Assembly (NCBI RefSeq): GCF_029784165.1
Contig: NC_073696.1
Coordinates: forward strand, 237,506,892 to 237,570,891
Direction of reading: 5' to 3'
Source: Wyeomyia smithii
Lineage: Eukaryota > Arthropoda > Insecta > Diptera > Culicidae
DNA: 64,000 nucleotides
The position numbers were made by a program, and so were the translations under genes. Below are positions 57,200-64,000 of this stretch, piece by piece (the stretch's first letter is position 1; every line of letters starts with the position of its first letter). The notes beneath the pieces were generated by a model. It saw only the letters and a list, made by a program, of their open reading frames with translations, was not told where the DNA came from and made no database searches.

Positions 57200-60100
57200 A
57201 TGGACCCGTCGCAAATTCGACGCGATCTTTTGTTCCAGCGCGTGAAATGGGAGCATTCAAATGCAAGTACCGTTATCAGCCGGAATCCGCTACCGAGTGA
57301 GTTGCAGGAGCGCCTGCAAAAACTTTCGGAACTTTACGACAATTTCGACCGCGTTCAAAGTGAAATTGAAGAAACAACACCAGGAGTATGCGAAACGGCA
57401 TCAATATTTAATCATCGATTAGAGTTTGACAGACTATATTATGCAACAAAAGAAGAATATACGCGCCTGCTCGACCAACACTTGTCGCAGGATGGAAACG
57501 AGTCGATTCACTCGGAATCAAGGAACGACGACATCAAGGAGGCAGTACGTTTGCTGCTAGAGTCTCAACGGCTCATGATGTCAACACAATCTGCTGCTGC
57601 GTCATCAGTTTCCCAATTAGCTTGCCAAATAAATCCCGTAAATCATTCTCGTGTTGTTGCGGAAACCGCTCCAGTTGAGCCTCAAATTCCGTTAGATATT
57701 CGTTTACCGACACTGTCGTTACCAGTGTTCTATGGCGATCGAAAACAATGGAACTCATTTAAAGATTTGTATGTCAGCTGTATTCATGAAAAAAGGCTAA
57801 AAGAATCAGTGAAATTACAGTATTTGCTTTCCCATTTGGATGGAGATGCCAAAAAATTGGTCAGTGCCTTTGCGATTACGGATGCAAATTACATACACGT
57901 GTGGCAAAAACTGAACGAGTTCTATGATAAGAAAAAATATACCGTCGCGGCAATAGTAAAAGAGTTTATCGAGCAGTCGCCGGTAACCGTTCCGTCTCTC
58001 GTCGCGCTTCGGAAACTCGTTACAACGTCGGATGAAGTGATACGACAATTGAAGGCTCTTGGTGAAGAGCATGAAAGTCGCGATCCGTGGTTGATACATT
58101 TACTGCTGGACAAGCTTGACCGTGAAACGCGTGTACAATGGGCTCAGAAGCTTGTTGATATCGAAAATCCAAAATTTACCGATTTTCTTACCTTCCTCGA
58201 GCGACGATGTGATGCATTGGAAACTTGCGCATCCTTTATCAAAAAAGGAAGTGACACGGTAAAGAAAGAAGGTGATCGTAGAAGCGATACAAAATCCGCT
58301 TTATCGGGCAAGCCGATTCAAAGCTTTCACACATCCACACAGCTCTCTTGTCCGAATTGCTCTCAAGCTCATACCATATACCAGTGTGCCAGCTTCAAGG
58401 AAATGGCGGCGAGTGGTCGTCGAGAAATTGTGCAGAAAGCAAAATTATGCTTTAATTGCCTCAGAGCAACACATGTTTCAAGGAACTGCACTTCAACAAC
58501 AAACTGTAAAATGTGTCATCAAAAGCACCATACGCTCCTGTGCCAAACTGAAACTACATCCCCAGTGGTAGCTATTCAATATGCGGATGCTTCAGAAGAC
58601 AGTAACGGAGAGGCTGCAGTTGTGCACTCTCAAGAGGAAGCCAAGGTCGAATCATACGTTACTAAAAGTGAAACCAGTTGCTCTAAAAAATTTGTGAGTT
58701 TGCTACCGACAGCTATTGTTAAAGTTAAAAGTAAAGGAAAAAACAACGTTTTTCATGAGGTACGAGCATTGGTAGATTCTGCATGTATGAGCTCTTTGAT
58801 TACGAAGCAAGCCTTCCAACGTCTTGGTTTGAACAGACGCAACGCCAGTATTCTTGTTAGCGGAATTAATTCGGAAAAGCCGTGTCGTACTGAGGGAGCT
58901 GTAGTACTACAAATTTCGTCACGATTCAACGAGCTGATTGTTATCGTGGTAGAAGCGCTGATTCTTAATCAGCTCATTCCGGACCAGCCGTGTCAGGAAT
59001 TCGACATTGAATGTAACAGCCTACGTGAAGAATCTCTTGCAGATCCTACTTTCAATCAAACTGGTCAAGTTGATCTTTTATTGGGCGTGGAAGTATTCTT
59101 CTCCATTTTAGAACCTGGCAAACTGATGGATTCTCGTGGGTATCCTATCGCACAAAACTCAATATTTGGTTATCTGATTGGTGGTCGCTTCGGTGCAGTA
59201 TCAAACATTGCAGCCAAACAAAGGCTAGTAAGTCTCGTCACCGAAATCAATCTGGATCGAACTCTCCGACAATTTTGGGAACTAGAAGATCTTCCGAAAA
59301 CAAAGCCGCTGTCTGAAAACGAGTGTAAGGCTGTGGAACATTTCCGGAAAACATGTACTCGGAACGAATCCGGGCGATATGTGGTTAGGCTACCATTTGA
59401 TGCAGTTAAACCGGCACTAGGTGACTCGGCAAACTCAGCTATTCGTCGCTTCAAGGCTATGGAGCGTAAATTCAGTATTGATGAAGAACTTCGCAAACAA
59501 TATACAAATTTCATGACTGAATACTTACAACTTGGCCACATGGAAAGGATTCCGCCATCTGAGTTGGTAGTAGACGTCGATAAATGCTTCTACCTTCCGC
59601 ATCATGCGGTACTGAAAGACGATAGTAAAACAACAAGGTTACGCGTTGTCTTTGACGCTTCAAACAAGACAACCACTGGAATCTCTCTCAACGACCGGTT
59701 GCTGATTGGCCCAAACGTAAACGAACCTCTGTTCAATGTATTCTCGCGTTGGCGAACGTATCGAATTGCATTCACAGCTGACGTCGAGAAAATGTACCGA
59801 CAGGTACTCCTCAATCGGGAAGATATTGATTTTCAACGCATTGTATGGCGCGAACATCCGAATAAGCCTTTGGAGTACTACCGTTTACTAACCGTTACAT
59901 ATGGAACAGCGAGTGCTGCATATCTGGCAGTGGCAGCACTACGAAAGGTTGCCGAAGACAACAAGTTACGCCATCCGCTTGCATCTGACAGGATAGCGAA
60001 AAATTTTTATGTGGATGACTTACTTTCCGGGGCCGATACCCTTGCGGAAGCCAAATTTCTTCAAAACGAAATTACCGAGGTCTTAGCGTCTGGTGGATTT

Positions 60101-62587
60101 ATCCTACGAAAGTGGTTCTCGAACGAACCGAAGCTTCTAAATAATGAATTGAGTTGTCATGTACCAATTGCTCTCAAATTGCCTAATGAAGAGGATGCAG
60201 TAAAAGCTCTCGGGATACAATGGATCCCCCAAGAAGACACGATCTGTTTCAAGGTAAATTTGGACATTGATAGTATCAATACAAAGCGACAATTTTTATC
60301 AGATTCGTCCAAACTTTTTGATCCATTTGGTTGGATCGCGCCAGTAGTCATTCGCACGAAAATATTATTCCAACATTTATGGCTTTACGATCTTGACTGG
60401 GATGATCCTCTACCAGCGAGTATCTGTAATGAATGGATTGAACTAAAGGAAACTCTTCACTATATTGAAATGATTCGAATTGACCGCTGGATTCCTTCAA
60501 CCGCTGGCAAGCTGCAACTTCACGGTTTCTCAGATGCTTCTGAAGTAGCCTACGGTGCTGTAGTATATGCTCGATCAGTAGATAGTGCGGGGGAAATTCA
60601 AATAAATATCGTAGCCGCTAAAACTAAGGTTGCTCCGATTCAACAAGTCTCTCTACCAAAACTTGAACTGTTAGCAGCTGAGCTCTTAACGAATTTAATG
60701 GTGAAACTCCTGGAGTCCTTCTCACATTTGGACGTTGAATTGGTGGCTTGGACCGACTCTACAATAGTACTGCAGTGGCTATCAGCACACCCAAGAAAAT
60801 GGCAGACATTTGTCGCGAATCGCACTTCTAAAATACTTGATTCTCTTCCTAGACACCATTGGCATCACGTGTCAACGAGAGATAATCCCGCTGATTGTGC
60901 ATCGCGCGGCGTTTCACCAATTGATTTGATAAACCACCCTCTCTGGTGGAATGGCCCAAGCTGGTTGAAACAAAACGAATCTGAGTGGAAATCATGCAGT
61001 TCTCCGGAGAGGCATGATGCGTTGGAAATATACCCTGCTATTTCATGCTTTTCTTCGTCTTCTATTTCAAGCGAAAATTATAACTATGAGATTGAAATGT
61101 ATTTACTGAATCGTTTCTCGTCGTTATCGAAAATCGAAAAAATCTTTGGCTGGGTGAATCGATTCAGATTTAATATCCTTTCTACTAAGCACGATTACTC
61201 TAATCTAAACGGCCCCTTATCGGCTAATGAAATAAATGATTCCGGATTGCAGCTCGTTAAAACTGCACAATATGAAAGCTTCAAACAAAAATTGGGCTGC
61301 TTACGAAAAGGTTTTCAATTACCAAAAACCAGTAAAATTAAGAATTTATATCCCTTCATTGATGCGAAAGGAATTCTACGCGTTGGTGGTCGCCTGCAAA
61401 ACTCATGCCAGTCGTATGAGATAAAACATCCAATCATTCTGCCGAAGCAGCACCGTTATGTATACCTGCTTCTAGCTGATTTGCATTTGAGAAACCTGCA
61501 CGCTGGACCAACATTGATGATAGCCACACTCAATCAAAGATACTGGATAAAAGGTTGCCAGTCAGTAATACGTGAGTTTATCAATAATTGCACACGCTGC
61601 TGTAGATTGAAAGGGAAAACCGCATCTCAGCTGATGGGTAGCTTGCCTTCCGTGCGAACTAAACCAACGAGACCGTTTGTCCATTGTGGAGTTGATTATG
61701 CTGGACCTATAATTATTCGCACTTCGAATCTCCGTACTGCAAAAACTACTAAAGGGTACATTGCAGTGTTCGTTTGCCTGTCGACCAAGGCAATACACCT
61801 AGAAGCAGTTACGGACTTATCAACGAATGCATTCTTGGCCGCTCTTAAACGCTTTATTGGACGACGGGGATTGTGTAGCGAAATATGGTCTGATCAAGGA
61901 ACGAATTTCGTCGGAGCTGACCGTTTCATTCGAAACCACCTTAATTCCAAGGAGTTTAACGATACCATCATTCATTTTCTTTCGGATCTTAGAATTCAAT
62001 GGAAGTTCATCACTCCCTCCGCTCCCCACATGGGAGGTATATGGGAGGCGGCGGTACGGAGTATGAAAAAACACCTCAGAGCAGTGCTCGGAAATACTAT
62101 CCTGACTTTCGAGGACCTCTCAACTGTTTTGAGCCAAATCGAGGCCTGCCTTAATTCTCGCCCCATTTGCCCGTTGTCCTCTTCAGCCGATTGCTGTGAA
62201 CCACTGACACCCGGACACTTTATCATCGGACAGCCACTCAATCTACTTCCTGAACCTGACTTAAGCCACATCAAGGAGCACCGACTTGATCGTTGGCAAC
62301 GAATTCAACGGCTCACTAACGATCTATGGACTCGTTGGAGGGACGAATATGTAACCACTCTTCAACCCAGAACAAAGTGGCAAAGCGTTCAGCAGAATGT
62401 AACCGTTGGTAAGTTAGTCCTTATTAAAAACGAAAATACACCACCAGCAACATGGGAGCTTGCTAGGGTGGTAGAAACACACACGGATCAATACGGGATT
62501 GTCCGCAATGTGACACTTCGGCGAGGCCAAATCGAATATCAGCGACCAATCCATAAACTTGTGCTGCTTCCTTGCTTCATTTGTTAG
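57200..62587 (+). CDS. BEL/Pao retrotransposon Gag-Pol polyprotein
   Basis: A single uninterrupted frame of 1,795 codons. Domains in order (approximate residues): Gag of the DUF1759 type (150-340); zinc knuckles CPNCSQAHTIYQC (about 383) and CFNCLRATHVSRNC/CKMCHQKHHTLLC (about 416-450); a retropepsin-like domain with LVDSACMSS (about 524), where DSA replaces the more usual DSG; RT with VFDAS, FTADVEKMYRQ and YVDDLLSG (about 935); RNase H with GFSDAS (about 1105) and WTDSTIVL; an integrase HHCC zinc region (about 1415-1465); the DDE core with GVDYAGPI, WSDQGTNF and GGIWEAAVR (about 1497-1615); and a C-terminal DUF5641 region. The whole is consistent with a recent insertion. The ATG at 57200 is the first in frame, but the true Gag start may differ. 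No second LTR was seen downstream, where Jockey-like sequence begins. Confidence 0.92.
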   Translation: MDPSQIRRDLLFQRVKWEHSNASTVISRNPLPSELQERLQKLSELYDNFDRVQSEIEETTPGVCETASIFNHRLEFDRLYYATKEEYTRLLDQHLSQDGNESIHSESRNDDIKEAVRLLLESQRLMMSTQSAAASSVSQLACQINPVNHSRVVAETAPVEPQIPLDIRLPTLSLPVFYGDRKQWNSFKDLYVSCIHEKRLKESVKLQYLLSHLDGDAKKLVSAFAITDANYIHVWQKLNEFYDKKKYTVAAIVKEFIEQSPVTVPSLVALRKLVTTSDEVIRQLKALGEEHESRDPWLIHLLLDKLDRETRVQWAQKLVDIENPKFTDFLTFLERRCDALETCASFIKKGSDTVKKEGDRRSDTKSALSGKPIQSFHTSTQLSCPNCSQAHTIYQCASFKEMAASGRREIVQKAKLCFNCLRATHVSRNCTSTTNCKMCHQKHHTLLCQTETTSPVVAIQYADASEDSNGEAAVVHSQEEAKVESYVTKSETSCSKKFVSLLPTAIVKVKSKGKNNVFHEVRALVDSACMSSLITKQAFQRLGLNRRNASILVSGINSEKPCRTEGAVVLQISSRFNELIVIVVEALILNQLIPDQPCQEFDIECNSLREESLADPTFNQTGQVDLLLGVEVFFSILEPGKLMDSRGYPIAQNSIFGYLIGGRFGAVSNIAAKQRLVSLVTEINLDRTLRQFWELEDLPKTKPLSENECKAVEHFRKTCTRNESGRYVVRLPFDAVKPALGDSANSAIRRFKAMERKFSIDEELRKQYTNFMTEYLQLGHMERIPPSELVVDVDKCFYLPHHAVLKDDSKTTRLRVVFDASNKTTTGISLNDRLLIGPNVNEPLFNVFSRWRTYRIAFTADVEKMYRQVLLNREDIDFQRIVWREHPNKPLEYYRLLTVTYGTASAAYLAVAALRKVAEDNKLRHPLASDRIAKNFYVDDLLSGADTLAEAKFLQNEITEVLASGGFILRKWFSNEPKLLNNELSCHVPIALKLPNEEDAVKALGIQWIPQEDTICFKVNLDIDSINTKRQFLSDSSKLFDPFGWIAPVVIRTKILFQHLWLYDLDWDDPLPASICNEWIELKETLHYIEMIRIDRWIPSTAGKLQLHGFSDASEVAYGAVVYARSVDSAGEIQINIVAAKTKVAPIQQVSLPKLELLAAELLTNLMVKLLESFSHLDVELVAWTDSTIVLQWLSAHPRKWQTFVANRTSKILDSLPRHHWHHVSTRDNPADCASRGVSPIDLINHPLWWNGPSWLKQNESEWKSCSSPERHDALEIYPAISCFSSSSISSENYNYEIEMYLLNRFSSLSKIEKIFGWVNRFRFNILSTKHDYSNLNGPLSANEINDSGLQLVKTAQYESFKQKLGCLRKGFQLPKTSKIKNLYPFIDAKGILRVGGRLQNSCQSYEIKHPIILPKQHRYVYLLLADLHLRNLHAGPTLMIATLNQRYWIKGCQSVIREFINNCTRCCRLKGKTASQLMGSLPSVRTKPTRPFVHCGVDYAGPIIIRTSNLRTAKTTKGYIAVFVCLSTKAIHLEAVTDLSTNAFLAALKRFIGRRGLCSEIWSDQGTNFVGADRFIRNHLNSKEFNDTIIHFLSDLRIQWKFITPSAPHMGGIWEAAVRSMKKHLRAVLGNTILTFEDLSTVLSQIEACLNSRPICPLSSSADCCEPLTPGHFIIGQPLNLLPEPDLSHIKEHRLDRWQRIQRLTNDLWTRWRDEYVTTLQPRTKWQSVQQNVTVGKLVLIKNENTPPATWELARVVETHTDQYGIVRNVTLRRGQIEYQRPIHKLVLLPCFIC

Positions 62588-62689
62588 GAGCAAACAATGC
62601 TTTCGCAATTAGGACTTATCATTCGTAGGGATTTAAATCTACTTGTCAAAAAAGGGAAGGTAAGCTTACAACTAACTTAATTGCTAACT

Positions 62690-64000
62690 TATTGGCTATA
62701 AAGAGTGCTTATAGTAGCAATTGAGGATTGCAACGATTTTTGTCGAAAATTGTTAATAATTTCATTTGACATACACAGTACCAAAAATTGAAACTCACAA
62801 CTAATGCAAATGAAAGCAGATAACGGTTTCTAGCACATAAAGTGAAAAACATATACAATTTCACACCGTTAATAATGCACAATACATAATCGTTTCAAGC
62901 CATGTAAATGTATACTTTGATTGATATAAACGTAAAGCTTCGAATTTAAATATGCATGCCAATTCACAATGTATTCATTTCCATTGCATGTGAATATAAT
63001 GCCACACGGAATATTACATGGTTTCCAATGCTCCATTTATGTTCATTTAAAGTAATGTAATATTTTTTACTGTGTAGCTTCTAATGTTTCAACACCAGTA
63101 AGTCTATGTAATTCGAGTGTACCAAACCAAGGAGGACGCTTCAAAATCATTTTCAGAATTTTATTCTGAATCCTTTGGATCGTTTTCTTCCTTGTTGAAC
63201 AGCAACTTGATCAGATCGGTAGAGCATAATGCATTGCTGGTCTAAAAATTTGTTTGTAAATCAAAAGTGATGCACTTGGCTTGTATACTCTCAATGTGCT
63301 CTTTGAAAATAAGTTTTTTATCGTAAATTAATCCCAAATACTTAACCTTGTTAGACCAACCCTGAAATAACCCCATTCATCTTGACAACGTGATTATTGT
63401 TTGGCTTGAGAAAAGAAGCCCTAGTCTTATGGGGAAAAATTATCATTTGAGTTTAAGAAGCATTGGGAGAGATTTTCCACTTTTGCAAGTAGGAAGAAAA
63501 AATACCTACATAAATCAAGAATATCTGAAGTGAATATGTTGTACAGGACTGGACCCAAGACTGAACCTTGAGGCACACCTGCTCTGACAGGAAATCTATC
63601 AGATTTTGAATTTTGATAGACAACCGGCAGGGTTCGATCACTAAGATAATTTTTTTAAAATTTCGATTAGGAAAATTGTAAAATTAAAAGTTTGCAATTT
63701 CGCAATCAAACCTTTATGCCAAACACTGTCGAATGCTTTTTCTATGTCTAAAAGAGCAGCTCCAGTGAAATAACCTTCAGATTTGTTAGCTCGTATCATA
63801 TTAGCTCTGAGCAATTGATGAGTAGTGGAATGCCCATGGCGTTACTTATTGAAGAAAGCAAACTGATTGGTCGATAGCTTGAAACCTCAGCTGGATTCTT
63901 ATCCGGCTTTAAAATTGGAGTGATTTTTGCATTTTTTCATAATTTGGGAAAATATGCAATTTTGAAGCAGCAATTGAAAATTTTTACTAAATACTCCATT
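62690..64000 (-). pseudogene. Jockey-like non-LTR element, runs off the window
   Basis: Minus-strand reading from the right edge gives GYFTGAALLDIEKAFDSVWH (RT motif A), GVPQGSVLGPVLYNIFTSDI (motif B) and later WSNKVKYLGLIYDKKL with IESIQAKC. Frames change and stops occur, so the copy is defective. The 3' end lies near 62690, next to the BEL element. It is interrupted by a MITE at 62774-63074 and shares its 3' region with 29840-30430. The N-terminal part lies beyond 64000. Confidence 0.8.
62774..63074. mobile_element. 301-bp TA-flanked MITE inside the Jockey-like element
   Basis: Ends CACAGTACCAAAAAT and (read inwards) CACAGTAAAAAAT are inverted and each next to TA. The flanking Jockey-like sequence resumes after it when compared with the copy at 29840-30430. 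It has no coding capacity. Confidence 0.55.

Overview
This 64 kb window looks like intergenic DNA from a large, transposon-rich dipteran genome, most likely a culicine mosquito. The evidence is short GT-AG introns, an arthropod-type TATA/initiator promoter, and a dense mix of Tc1/mariner, pogo/Tigger-like, BEL/Pao and I/Jockey/RTE-like elements with many TA-flanked MITEs. The species is an inference. No bacterial or phage features were seen. Only two host genes are well supported: a two-exon meiotic MutS homologue, Msh5 (26606-28982, minus), and a small secreted TIL-type cysteine-rich protein (45432-45794, plus) with its own TATA box, 63-nt intron and poly(A) signal.

Layout. 0-6 kb: copy A of an unknown dispersed repeat, an LTR-like segment, ACGCG-motif MITE sequence and a truncated reverse transcriptase. 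6.3-7.4 kb: low-repeat, GC-richer sequence, possibly regulatory or an untranslated exon. 8.8-12.2 kb: transposase and retrotransposon fragments, an inverted duplication, a tRNA-like SINE and a foldback MITE. 12.2-19.4 kb: a nest of elements. An old mariner on the minus strand is split by a 5.4 kb I-clade retrotransposon with a perfect 13-bp target duplication and by a MITE with perfect 27-bp termini. A TA-flanked MITE, itself holding a second MITE, follows next to the mariner. 20.1-24.3 kb: a 4.2 kb dead pogo/Tigger-like transposon whose ends carry repeated ACGCG motifs, with a TTA-flanked MITE inside.

26.6-29 kb: Msh5. 29.8-35 kb: a Jockey relic, repeat copies B-D, a 634-bp MITE with internal tandem repeats and a decayed RTE-like element. 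35.8-37.6 kb: a perfect palindrome, a 36-bp-stem hairpin, CpG-rich repeats and another ACGCG MITE. 40 kb: a 5'-truncated RTE-like insertion with a 13-bp target duplication. 41.7-45.1 kb: a huge GAGTA pentanucleotide array grading into AAAGT and ACAAGT arrays. 45.4 kb: the TIL gene. 48.1-50.5 kb: an RT fragment running into a CTGT array and a 13-bp minisatellite, the latter split by a 5'-truncated retrotransposon. 51.3 and 55.7 kb: mariner copies. 57.2-62.6 kb: a BEL/Pao element with an uninterrupted 1,795-codon gag-pol frame. 62.7-64 kb: a Jockey-like element running off the window.

The genes do not form a pathway; the window is mainly a record of nested insertions. No clearly new functional system was found. 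The leads most worth following are the altered Walker A of MSH5, the transposase-to-MITE link through ACGCG termini, an unclassified repeat with a conserved reading frame, and the origin of the GAGTA array.
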